Origin: Deltaproteobacteria bacterium
GTDB taxonomy: Bacteria; Desulfobacterota; DSM-4660; Desulfatiglandales; Desulfatiglandaceae
NCBI GenBank assembly: GCA_019313765.1
Contig: JAFDAP010000080.1
Span: forward strand, 1 to 7,072
Direction of reading: 5' to 3'
Length of the DNA: 7,072 bases
Shown here: positions 1 to 6,485 of the stretch, one piece after another
How the letters are laid out: every line of letters begins with the position of its first letter
Numbering within the stretch: the first letter of the stretch is position 1
The notes under the pieces: generated by a model
What the model was told of the DNA's origin: nothing
What the model saw: only the letters and a program-made list of their open reading frames with translations
The model's database searches: none
Made by a program: the position numbers and the translations under genes

Positions 1-740
1 TTTCCGGCATTAATGCTTCCCCCCCTTTTTTGTGCCTCAATAAGAATCATAACGTGGGACAAGGCACAGATGGTAAAATTCCTTTGCATAGCATTACGAA
101 CCGACCAGGGAACACCGGGGAGAAATTCACTTAAAACCAACACCCTTGATTCATCAAAAATATTTCTCAAGTCCTTTTTAACCCCGAAATTCAATATTCC
201 TTCCGCTAAAACAATAGTGGTGCTTCCACCAGCTTCCAGGGCAGCTTTATGGCAGGTCATATCCACACCAGATGCATAGCCCGAAATTATGTTCGCACCC
301 ATTCGTGCCATTTGATCCGCGCAATCCCAGGCTGTCTTCAAACCCTTTTCACTTGCCTTCCTTGCTCCACAAAAGCCTAAAGAAGGCTTTTTCAATAAGC
401 TTAAATCTCCCTTGGCAAATAGGAGTGCAGGAGCCCTGTTATTTAGAGCTGAAGCCACCCGATCAGGATAATCATCATCACCTATAGTTAATATTCGAAC
501 GTTTTGCTTTTGAAGGGTCATCCATTGATCTTCAGGCATCAAATTGTCATCCCTAAGATTTGCTATCTGGGAATCGGTTAATAAACGAGTATTTTTTTCG
601 CCTCGCACGAGACTTCCCACAAATTCTTTGATTGTTAATCTGTTATAGGTACAGTGATCCAATATCTTTTTTACCTTGACATTTCCGAGTCCGGGCACAT
701 TCAGAAGTTTTAGAATGTGATATGAATCATCATTTCTCAT
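1..740 (-). CDS. dprA: DprA/Smf-family DNA-processing protein, 3' end outside window
   Basis: The frame opens at ATG 740 and stays open for 246 codons to the left edge. The N-terminus has a helix-hairpin-helix-like segment (LLNVPGLGNVKVKKIL, 12-27) common in DprA. The Rossmann-like DprA core follows: DDDYPDRVASALNNRAPALLFAKGD (88-112), LGFCGARKAS (121-130), the signature IISGYASGVDMTCHKAALEAGG (151-172), VLAEGI (177-182), LSEFLPG (203-209) and QRNFTICALSHVMILIEA (219-236). DprA binds single-stranded DNA and loads RecA during natural transformation; it belongs to the SLOG superfamily, whose members also occur in immunity-linked nucleotide systems. The beginning is complete; the last part of the core and any winged-helix tail lie off-window. 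An AGGGTGG about ten bases upstream, inside the end of the PRTase gene, may be the ribosome binding site. The pairing with a ComF-like gene behind a restriction operon suggests a defence role rather than housekeeping competence; that is inference. Confidence 0.9.
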   Translation of the reverse strand, partial: MRNDDSYHILKLLNVPGLGNVKVKKILDHCTYNRLTIKEFVGSLVRGEKNTRLLTDSQIANLRDDNLMPEDQWMTLQKQNVRILTIGDDDYPDRVASALNNRAPALLFAKGDLSLLKKPSLGFCGARKASEKGLKTAWDCADQMARMGANIISGYASGVDMTCHKAALEAGGSTTIVLAEGILNFGVKKDLRNIFDESRVLVLSEFLPGVPWSVRNAMQRNFTICALSHVMILIEAQKRGGSINAG

Positions 741-755
741 CTAAAGGAAGCCACC

Positions 756-1667
756 CTAATCGTAAAATCCTGAGTCAATCTCTCGGGAAATATTATCATC
801 ATTACTGCATGTCTTTTCGCAAGCCAAACCATAAATCTTTCTCGCTCCTTGTTCAAGGAGTAACATCGCGACATAATTCATGGTAATCCCGGACTGATAA
901 AGATCGTCTGTCAAGAGGATTTTTCGGCCCTTAACCTTGGAGTGCACTTCAATAGATCCCTCAATGTTCCCGAGTTTTTTCTCAAGCGCTACATTTTTGG
1001 CTTGTTTTGTTTCCTTGACTTTTTTAACAGCCTCGGAAAAGTCATCGCGTTCCCATTCTTCTGCGATATGCCTGGCAATTACTGCTGGTAGAGAATATTT
1101 CTTTTCCGGAGTTGAAGGAGGCACAGCAACAATAGTATCAAGGGAATTATAACATTCCACCCTTTTGAGAAAATTGATGCACTTTTCAGCCAATTTTTCA
1201 GCCGCTTCATAGTGCTCTTTGTTGGGTGAACGATCATAGGGCTTAGCTCCCTTCCGGAGCTTACCAATTTTCGTCTTTTCAAGGTCGGGATTTCCATCTT
1301 TTCGATCAAAGTCTAATGCAAAAGAAATGGGAAGGCAGTCTCGAATCCCTATCCACCATCTCATTCTGGTCTGCCAATTCCTAATTTCGTTCAAATCCTC
1401 TTCATCAACATTTTTCAAATAAGTATAGTACGTATGGTTCGAACCTTCTTGCCAACCAATATGACTAACCCGGTTGAATAAAAAAACTTCGTCAAAAGCC
1501 CTTTTGTAAGGGTCAAAGGGGACTCTTAAAAGCCAATCGGCACCTTCTTTGGATGGTTCTCTGAGTCCATCCCATCCAGGCTCAATCCTCCGGCGGCGGG
1601 GTGTAGCCAGCATAGCCTGGATTTTTTCATGAGTAAATAGCTGGCTCAAGGAACAATATGTCTCCAA
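756..1667 (-). CDS. ComF-like phosphoribosyltransferase-domain protein with an unknown N-terminal region
   Basis: This protein of up to 303 residues ends at TAG 758-756. The PRPP-binding signature is clear: KILLTDDLYQSGITM (249-263) with the acidic pair D254-D255 and the SG loop of type I phosphoribosyltransferases. Upstream, TKIGKLRKGAKPY (132-144), DTIVAVPPS (177-185) and KQAKNVALEKKLGNIEG (221-237) follow the order seen in ComF proteins (a lysine-bearing segment, the VPVPL strand, then the Q..L....R..N segment). The cysteine zinc finger usual at the ComF N-terminus is absent; instead there are about 115 residues of unknown fold, rich in Trp and Arg (NWQTRMRWWIGIRD, 97-110). The proposed start is TTG at 1667, nine bases after GGTGA, with an in-frame stop just upstream; TTG at residue 7 or ATG at residue 19 are alternatives. 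It would use PRPP or bind nucleotides or DNA; substrate unknown. The dprA-like gene follows after 15 bases, so the two are probably co-transcribed and may interact. Confidence 0.85.
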   Translation of the reverse strand: METYCSLSQLFTHEKIQAMLATPRRRRIEPGWDGLREPSKEGADWLLRVPFDPYKRAFDEVFLFNRVSHIGWQEGSNHTYYTYLKNVDEEDLNEIRNWQTRMRWWIGIRDCLPISFALDFDRKDGNPDLEKTKIGKLRKGAKPYDRSPNKEHYEAAEKLAEKCINFLKRVECYNSLDTIVAVPPSTPEKKYSLPAVIARHIAEEWERDDFSEAVKKVKETKQAKNVALEKKLGNIEGSIEVHSKVKGRKILLTDDLYQSGITMNYVAMLLLEQGARKIYGLACEKTCSNDDNISREIDSGFYD

Positions 1668-1687
1668 AATTTATTTTCACCATTTTC

Positions 1688-1707
1688 GGGACTCCGTTAA
1701 CAGTCCC
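1688..1707. repeat. Inverted repeat GGGACT-8-AGTCCC just before the PRTase gene
   Basis: GGGACT at 1688-1693 pairs with AGTCCC at 1702-1707 around an eight-base loop. On the minus-strand transcript the hairpin ends about 20 bases before the proposed TTG start, so it could affect translation or mark an operator. I see no convincing -35/-10 pair in the gap. Confidence 0.3.
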
Positions 1708-1732
1708 CCCTGTGCCAATAGTATTTGTTTTA

Positions 1733-1755
1733 GTGGATTAAACCAGAAAATCCAC
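1733..1755. repeat. Inverted repeat GTGGATT-9-AATCCAC in the gap before the PRTase gene
   Basis: GTGGATT at 1733-1739 is matched by AATCCAC at 1749-1755 with a nine-base spacer. It lies in the 126-base gap between the possible toxin gene and the PRTase gene. It could be an operator or a small hairpin. No T-run follows on the minus strand, so it is not a good intrinsic terminator. Confidence 0.3.
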
Positions 1756-1793
1756 AGATAGAACATTAAAGTAGAATTAAATATTCCTCCGAT

Positions 1794-2519
1794 TCAATCA
1801 GGTAATGTCTCTTTAAGTAGATCTCTCAGGTCTCTCAGATACTTTTCGTCTTCAGACGTTCCTTTAATACATAACCATGTTCGAAGCAAACCCATTAATA
1901 TAAGAATAGCATCATCTGACAATCTTATGGGTAGGGGGTTGTAACTTGCTCTGTGCCCTGGGAAAACAACCTGTATTCGGTCCAATCGTGCAACCCCTTC
2001 GATTTGCGTCATTCCTGAGGGTGTTTTTGGACAGTAGAAAAACTGATTATACATCAAAGCCTTTATCCTTGCCGTCATTATGGGGGAAAATCCTTTCGGA
2101 TGATCAGTTTTTTCAATACTAAAAATGGGTAACACGAAGATACAATCTTGTTGCAAGTGCTTTTTGCCTTTTGATCTCAGGAGGAAAATTATATCATCAA
2201 AAATAGTATTTGTTGCCTGCAATACTATAGATAGTCTTCTTTTTGCTTTTTGGACTATCAACTCCTCATTTAAGCGCAATCTGAGCCTATAAAGCGGAAG
2301 TTCGTTTCTCCTTTGAAAGTCCGTTTCCCGCACGTTTCTGATGGCAAATTGGGTAATGTTGTGCTCAGTTGGGTCGGCTCTCTGAACCTCGAGAACTTGG
2401 GGAATAACATCTGGTTGAGGTGAGGGCACCCAGCACAACTGGCCTAATGTTGGCTTGTCTCTGAATCTTTCCCCCGATATATCGATGTAAAAGGGGTCTA
2501 TTAGCTGGGTAATACCCAT
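1794..2519 (-). CDS. Unknown protein paired with the Panacea-like gene; possible PemK/MazF-like toxin
   Basis: This 241-residue protein starts at ATG 2519, three bases after the preceding TAA, and ends at TGA 1796-1794. There is no obvious ribosome binding site, so translational coupling is likely. I do not recognise a named family with certainty. Several stretches recall the MazF/PemK fold: LGQLCWVPSP (25-34) resembles the opening strand GDIVWVDF, KAKRRLSIVL (91-100) resembles the KRRPALVLS strand, and EGVARLDRIQVV (174-185) resembles the late S..LLDQIRTV strand. It is about twice the usual MazF length, with an insertion holding HLQQDCIFVLPIF (121-133) and ALMYNQFFYCP (154-164), and a C-terminal helical part from about 200. 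Position directly behind a Panacea-like gene supports a toxin role, which if true would be RNA cleavage. The fold match is by eye only, and a non-toxin partner is possible. Confidence 0.75.
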   Translation of the reverse strand: MGITQLIDPFYIDISGERFRDKPTLGQLCWVPSPQPDVIPQVLEVQRADPTEHNITQFAIRNVRETDFQRRNELPLYRLRLRLNEELIVQKAKRRLSIVLQATNTIFDDIIFLLRSKGKKHLQQDCIFVLPIFSIEKTDHPKGFSPIMTARIKALMYNQFFYCPKTPSGMTQIEGVARLDRIQVVFPGHRASYNPLPIRLSDDAILILMGLLRTWLCIKGTSEDEKYLRDLRDLLKETLPD

Positions 2520-2522
2520 GGC

Positions 2523-3233
2523 TTAATCGAATTCGGTCACTGAGTCCTCGATTTTTGCCCGGCCCTGAACCGGAAAATCAAGGTTATCTCCATTCAGAAA
2601 ATTTAAGGCTTCGAAATATGAGTCATCATATATTGGACGTTCTTGCAATAACCGAAGCCACGATTCTTGATTTTCCCTAATTTTTGCGATCAACTGCTTC
2701 CCTTGAGCTAATTTTTTCTTTGATAATCTTTTCATGGAAATTTGCTTGACAGTTTCAGGCTCCTGCGCTCTGGAAAAGTCGAGGAGGTCACCTGGTTGAA
2801 CATCTATCATCGGCTCAGTCTCAAAATAGACGTGGTCAAGCAGGTCGTATGTGTCTCCTGCCCATTTTTTAACAGCCGCTTGCAGAGGTCCCGTGATATA
2901 GAAGGGCAGGCTTGCGCCGATGCTGGGTTCTATGTCAGACCTGTGTTTGTAAAGAAAGTGTTCTTCATCATCGAATTGGCTTTCATAGGTTAAGGCTTCT
3001 ATATAACCCCCATCAACAGCCTTCTTAATGGCGTCCAATGACTCTCCACAAAAAGGACCATAATGGACAAACTTCCATGGCCAGCCGGTTAAGGTGACCC
3101 CTTCGTTTTTTTTTTTTTTTTTTATATCTATCAGGTAAAGGAATTTTACCAACCTGATGGGTGATAGCACCTCGTCTCTTTCAGTGGCGAGCCAGGTGAT
3201 ATATTGAATCAATTCTAAAATATTGGTCGTCAT
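2523..3233 (-). CDS. Panacea/SocA-like (DUF4065-like) protein, probable antitoxin
   Basis: This 236-residue protein starts at ATG 3233 and ends at TAA 2525-2523. The N-terminal half has the Panacea-like pattern: LSPIRLVKFLYLID (23-36), then WPWKFVHYGPF (51-61) followed by a helix and GGYIEAL. Further on, LLDHVYFETEPM (131-142) and GDLLDFSRAQ are also typical of this group as I recall it. The C-terminal third (about 165-198) is Lys/Arg-rich and helical. In characterised systems Panacea domains act as antitoxins that neutralise varied toxins encoded next door; the partner here would be the gene starting 3 bases downstream. Residues 37-43 (IKKKKKN) are encoded within an uninterrupted run of 18 A, so the frame is fragile. 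No clear ribosome binding site is present; the start overlaps the preceding scarred frame. The Panacea assignment is by eye and moderately sure; a role as antitoxin is inference. Confidence 0.65.
   Translation of the reverse strand: MTTNILELIQYITWLATERDEVLSPIRLVKFLYLIDIKKKKKNEGVTLTGWPWKFVHYGPFCGESLDAIKKAVDGGYIEALTYESQFDDEEHFLYKHRSDIEPSIGASLPFYITGPLQAAVKKWAGDTYDLLDHVYFETEPMIDVQPGDLLDFSRAQEPETVKQISMKRLSKKKLAQGKQLIAKIRENQESWLRLLQERPIYDDSYFEALNFLNGDNLDFPVQGRAKIEDSVTEFD
3106..3123 (-). repeat. Homopolymer of 18 A in the coding strand of the Panacea-like gene
   Basis: The plus strand shows 18 consecutive T, read as A on the coding strand, encoding the end of I37, K38-K42 and the start of N43. The change of any number of units not divisible by three would shift the frame after about 40 residues, upstream of the conserved HYGPF motif. 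Such tracts are classic slippage sites; it may equally be miscounted in the assembly. Confidence 0.9.
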
Positions 3234-3385
3234 ATATTAGCTCTATCCGAAGGCTGCTCATTTAAAAAAATCGCAGCAAACACGCAACTGGCAATAATAT
3301 CTTGGTTAAACCGACCTTGCCTTCTCCAACCGATTTCTCACCAGCTCCACCACCGTTCTTTATGCCTTTTAAAGAGCTGCTTCAT
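3230..3385 (-). pseudogene. Scarred small reading frame between res and the Panacea-like gene
   Basis: The 148 bases between res and the next gene are not empty. An ATG at 3385 overlaps the res stop (ATGA), and a TGA at 3232-3230 overlaps the next start (ATGA). Both are in the same frame, exactly 52 codons apart. That frame begins MKQLFKRHKER, hits an internal TGA at 3340-3338, and ends GRFNQDIIAS...NEQPSDRANI. In a neighbouring frame, positions 3353-3318 read VVELVRNRLEKA, which joins naturally to both ends. One missing base near 3353-3355 and one extra base near 3317-3318 would restore a smooth 51-residue protein. I read this as a small gene with two compensating indels, or a sequencing artefact. 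The VVELVRNRLEKAGRFNQ part weakly recalls N-termini of PglZ-type proteins from memory, so a pglZ remnant is an alternative. Confidence 0.4.
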
Positions 3386-6198
3386 CCCCGCACGGCATCT
3401 TCAATAATAATTTTCACATCAGCGGGATTTTTTGATACCGTCCACTTCCACGTTCCAAAGCCGCCCTGTTCATTAACCGCTATCACCCATTCATTTAAAA
3501 ATGCCCTTTTGCTTTTATCGCGTTGGGTGTCCTGACCCTTGGTTTCAAGGATAAGAAAAGTACCTGTTTTCAATCGAATAATAAAATCCGGCCGATACTT
3601 ACGAACCACACCTTCAAAAATGTAGATGATTTCAAATCCCAGGTGGTCATTCTTGACCCAGGCATCCACATTGGGATTGCGCTCTAACTCAAAGGCTTCG
3701 CTGGCCTCCCAGGTGCTGTCAAATACAGAGCAGTTGATATGAGATTTTTTTGTATACTCACAGGGTTTTCCCGTATACCACGTCTTCATATCCCCCGTGG
3801 AACGAATGGAATGATCCCTGTCAAAGACCGGTTCAATAGATTCCGTATTTTCAAAACGGATCGCTTCCCAGATGTGCTGCACCAGCTTTTGCATATTGAG
3901 GGTGATCAGGATGCGTCGTTTGAGATCGTCTTGATAAAAAAGCGGAGGGGAGATCTGGATTTTATCAGAGGCAATGAATTCTTCCACCAACCGGATTAAC
4001 TGGGCCAGCAAATATTCTTTATTTGCTTTCCAGGTGGGTTTCATCTGATCAAAGATATCCCGCGCGGTTTCAAAAATTATCTTTTGCGTTCTGAATTCTC
4101 TCCCCAGATCTTCGATGTCAATCGCCGAAATCTTGGTTACATCGGGGTGACCTTCCACGATCGGGGCGAGTTCCGCCAGGGTTGCCGTTTCATAGGCATT
4201 CAATTCCAGTGTCTTTACCCTGCTCATATCGAGGGTGAGGGTGGGTCTGTATACGTGATCAATGCGAATAATGTTCGGCCAGCTTATTCCAAACTGTTGT
4301 TTAGAAGAGTCGGGCTCAATCCGGGTTTTGGGTGGCGGAGGGGGCGGTGGTGGACCATCTTCACTTTCGTGTGGCAAGAATGTAAACGGCACACCGAAGA
4401 TATTCACATATTCTGCTTCGAATAGACCGGTTTTGGAATCTACTTCATAAGACGTGCGCCTCAATCCGCGGCCAACCACCTGTTCACACAGCAATTGACT
4501 GGTAAACGCGCGAAGTCCCATGATATGGGTAACAGTCTTGGCATCCCAGCCCTCGGAAAGCATACCGACAGAGATTACCTTTTGGATCTTTTCCCCGGAT
4601 TTTCCAACTTGACCGATGGTGTCCACCTGCCGCCGGAGCAGCTCGGCCAGTTCCTTTTTAGAAAGTTTACGTTCGGGTTTGTCTTCGGAGACGCCGTTTC
4701 GATCTTCATCGTTAACGGAAGGCGCTTCTTCCTGGGATTCCGCCATCTCAAGAACCCTGGAGTCAATGTGAAGTATCCGGTCAGGAACGCAGAGTTCATC
4801 GATTCGGATCTTTTTATGGTCAAAGACATATTTTATCCTCGCTGCCGTCTCGGTCCGGTTGGCAACACTGATCATCACCGGAGGGGTTTTGAAACCGGCA
4901 TCTTTCCAATTATTTTCCGTCTCCAGCCAGTCTTTTCCCAGGAGATAATATCCGTTGATTACCAGATCCGGTAGCGGTTCGTGTTCCTCTGCCTTGCGGT
5001 TTATATTGTCTTTAACGTCAGGATCGTTATAGATATGATACAAACGTGACTTATAATCCTTGGAAAGTTTACCGTCGTCACGGATTACCACCCGGGGCGT
5101 CTTGACCAGTCCCGATTCGATGGCATCGTTCAGCCCGAAATCGCTGATGATCCAGCCGAATAGAGCCTCTTCCGAGCTTTTCTTTCCCGAAGGGGCAAGG
5201 GGAGTTGCTGAAAAATCATAGCAGCAAAGGATATTGCGTCCTTTGTGGATGCGGTCCAGGCCACTAACCCAGATAGTTGCCTCTTCGATATCCTCCTTTT
5301 TCACCCCTTTTACCTTTGATTCGGCAGGTACCCGCCAGGCATGATGGGCCTCATCATTAATTACAAGAATGTTCTTCGCACCGGCCATCTCCCCCAGGAC
5401 TTCCTGGATATATGCTTCATTGCTTTTTGCGCCGCGCTTATCCACGCTTTTCTTCCTGGCAATTTTCTCTTCCGTTTCCCAACTGAGCACATGCCAGTTG
5501 CGGATAAGGATTTTGCCTTGCCGGAGTTTTTCCAACAGCCCCGCAGGAACGATATTGAACTCATCGTAGTAATTTCCAGTACTTGACGGCAAAAGTACCT
5601 GAAGACGGCTCTTTACCGTAAGTCCCGGCGCCACCACAAAGATATATTTAGAAAACCTAACATCCTGGGGATAGGTAACCTTGTTCAATACCTGCCAGGC
5701 AATCAGCATCGCCATTACGATCGTTTTGCCGGAGCCGGTTGCCATCTTTGAACAGAGCCTTTGAAATAGTCCGCCGTCGGACGGTATCTCTATCCCCACC
5801 TTCTCCGCATCAGGAGCTTCAGCAAGCCAGATGATGGTTTCAATCGCTTCAAGTTGACAGAAAAAGAAGCGGCGATATTCACGTTCTTCCAGATCTTGCC
5901 AATGTTCCAGCAATCGTCGGGTGATTCCCGTAATACCCGGGTACCCCGCTTCCCGCCATGATTTAATCCGAGGTCTGATCTGGTTTACCAGCGGTATCTC
6001 TATAAAAATTCCCGGGTCATCAAATGCCTTTGAGGTTTCAGACGCCACTACATAGCCTGCCGGACGCCGTCCGTCTTTAAAATCAAACAAACGGGTTTCC
6101 CGATCATAACCCCAGTAATGCTTCGGTTCTTCATAGGGGGGATTGATGATGAGCTGGTCTATTTTATTGCTTGTAGAGTTTTTCATATTCTTGCTCAT
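3382..6198 (-). CDS. Type III-like restriction endonuclease subunit (Res): SF2 helicase plus PD-(D/E)XK nuclease, BPTD_3080-like
   Basis: This 938-residue cytoplasmic protein should translocate on or remodel DNA with ATP and cut unmodified DNA with its partner Mod. The SF2 helicase motifs appear in order: Walker A MATGSGKT at about 152-159, DEAH box in NDEAHH at 281-286, motif III in DFSATP at 328-333, motif V region SEGWDAKTVTHI at 548-559, and the arginine-finger motif VI QVVGRGLRR at 573-581. A run of eight prolines (616-623) marks a probable linker. The C-terminal nuclease has YRPDFIIRL (P870, D871) followed by LILETKG (E885, K887), a textbook PD-(D/E)XK spacing. All catalytic residues are present, so the protein looks intact. 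Start ATG 6198 is preceded in frame by a TAA with no other start between; no strong ribosome binding site is seen, and ATG at residue 5 is an alternative. Length and layout match the BPTD_3080-type restriction endonucleases; this name is from memory, not a search. Confidence 0.93.
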   Translation of the reverse strand: MSKNMKNSTSNKIDQLIINPPYEEPKHYWGYDRETRLFDFKDGRRPAGYVVASETSKAFDDPGIFIEIPLVNQIRPRIKSWREAGYPGITGITRRLLEHWQDLEEREYRRFFFCQLEAIETIIWLAEAPDAEKVGIEIPSDGGLFQRLCSKMATGSGKTIVMAMLIAWQVLNKVTYPQDVRFSKYIFVVAPGLTVKSRLQVLLPSSTGNYYDEFNIVPAGLLEKLRQGKILIRNWHVLSWETEEKIARKKSVDKRGAKSNEAYIQEVLGEMAGAKNILVINDEAHHAWRVPAESKVKGVKKEDIEEATIWVSGLDRIHKGRNILCCYDFSATPLAPSGKKSSEEALFGWIISDFGLNDAIESGLVKTPRVVIRDDGKLSKDYKSRLYHIYNDPDVKDNINRKAEEHEPLPDLVINGYYLLGKDWLETENNWKDAGFKTPPVMISVANRTETAARIKYVFDHKKIRIDELCVPDRILHIDSRVLEMAESQEEAPSVNDEDRNGVSEDKPERKLSKKELAELLRRQVDTIGQVGKSGEKIQKVISVGMLSEGWDAKTVTHIMGLRAFTSQLLCEQVVGRGLRRTSYEVDSKTGLFEAEYVNIFGVPFTFLPHESEDGPPPPPPPPKTRIEPDSSKQQFGISWPNIIRIDHVYRPTLTLDMSRVKTLELNAYETATLAELAPIVEGHPDVTKISAIDIEDLGREFRTQKIIFETARDIFDQMKPTWKANKEYLLAQLIRLVEEFIASDKIQISPPLFYQDDLKRRILITLNMQKLVQHIWEAIRFENTESIEPVFDRDHSIRSTGDMKTWYTGKPCEYTKKSHINCSVFDSTWEASEAFELERNPNVDAWVKNDHLGFEIIYIFEGVVRKYRPDFIIRLKTGTFLILETKGQDTQRDKSKRAFLNEWVIAVNEQGGFGTWKWTVSKNPADVKIIIEDAVRG

Positions 6199-6281
6199 TT
6201 TGCGGTCGTCATTTCTTTATCAAAACAGTAAATCCTTCCTGCTTGAAATGTTATTAAGCTAAGAATCAGCAAAAACCGTTT

Positions 6282-6485
6282 TCATTGTTTGGGCACCCCG
6301 TACAGATAGTGATCCAGATTATCATTTGAGTCGCTGGGAAGTCTGTCCCATTCTTCCTGCGGAATTTCTTTAGCAAGTTCGTCCAATAAATCTTCAATTG
6401 GCCTTGCCGACTTATCGTAACGTATCTCAGCAGAGGTAAGCCTCAATTCGTCCACCTGCATGACTTCTTTCCATTTGCCAGCCAT
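6282..6485 (-). CDS. Small unknown protein encoded between mod and res
   Basis: This 67-residue protein starts at ATG 6485, one base inside the mod stop, behind a strong ribosome binding site, and ends at TGA 6284-6282. It is acidic and has no signal peptide or membrane segment. Visible blocks are an N-terminal EVMQVDELRLTSAEIRYDK stretch, a predicted helix with ARPIEDLLDELAKEIPQEEW, and a C-terminal tail with NDNLDHYLYG. I do not recognise a named domain. The tight fit between mod and res and the good ribosome binding site argue that it belongs to the restriction operon. A small accessory or regulatory subunit of the Mod-Res complex, or an antitoxin-like protein, is possible; this is inference. 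After it, 83 bases without a gene separate it from res; I see no convincing promoter or terminator there. Confidence 0.75.
   Translation of the reverse strand: MAGKWKEVMQVDELRLTSAEIRYDKSARPIEDLLDELAKEIPQEEWDRLPSDSNDNLDHYLYGVPKQ

Noticed and set aside
19..31. C7T6 run near the left edge, inside the dprA-like gene, as a second slippage site
   Set aside because: The reading (EAQKRGGSINAG) fits the DprA pattern as is, seven bases is only moderately slippery, and the downstream frame is not visible.
1677..1766. A 29-codon minus-strand reading frame (starting MFYLWIFWFN) in the gap before the PRTase gene
   Set aside because: The only purine-rich ribosome-binding-like sequence is about 19 bases from its ATG, too far, and the peptide has no recognisable pattern.
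3262..3384. Open in-frame extension of res beyond its TGA (possible readthrough or selenocysteine)
   Set aside because: The extension is low-complexity and Gly-rich, the nuclease domain is already complete before the TGA, and a different frame gives a better explanation of this stretch.
4084..4974. Plus-strand open frames opposite res (around 4084-4425 and 4495-4974)
   Set aside because: They lie antisense to a well-supported helicase-nuclease gene with all motifs intact, and their translations show no domain pattern.
6195..6212. Five-codon leader-like frame MTTAK ending in an ATGA overlap with the res start
   Set aside because: Very short, no good ribosome binding site, no attenuator-like hairpin around it; easily chance.
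6199..6281. Possible promoter in the gap before res (TTTCAA with a GATAAA)
   Set aside because: Spacing is about 20 bases and the match to the consensus is poor; not supportable.
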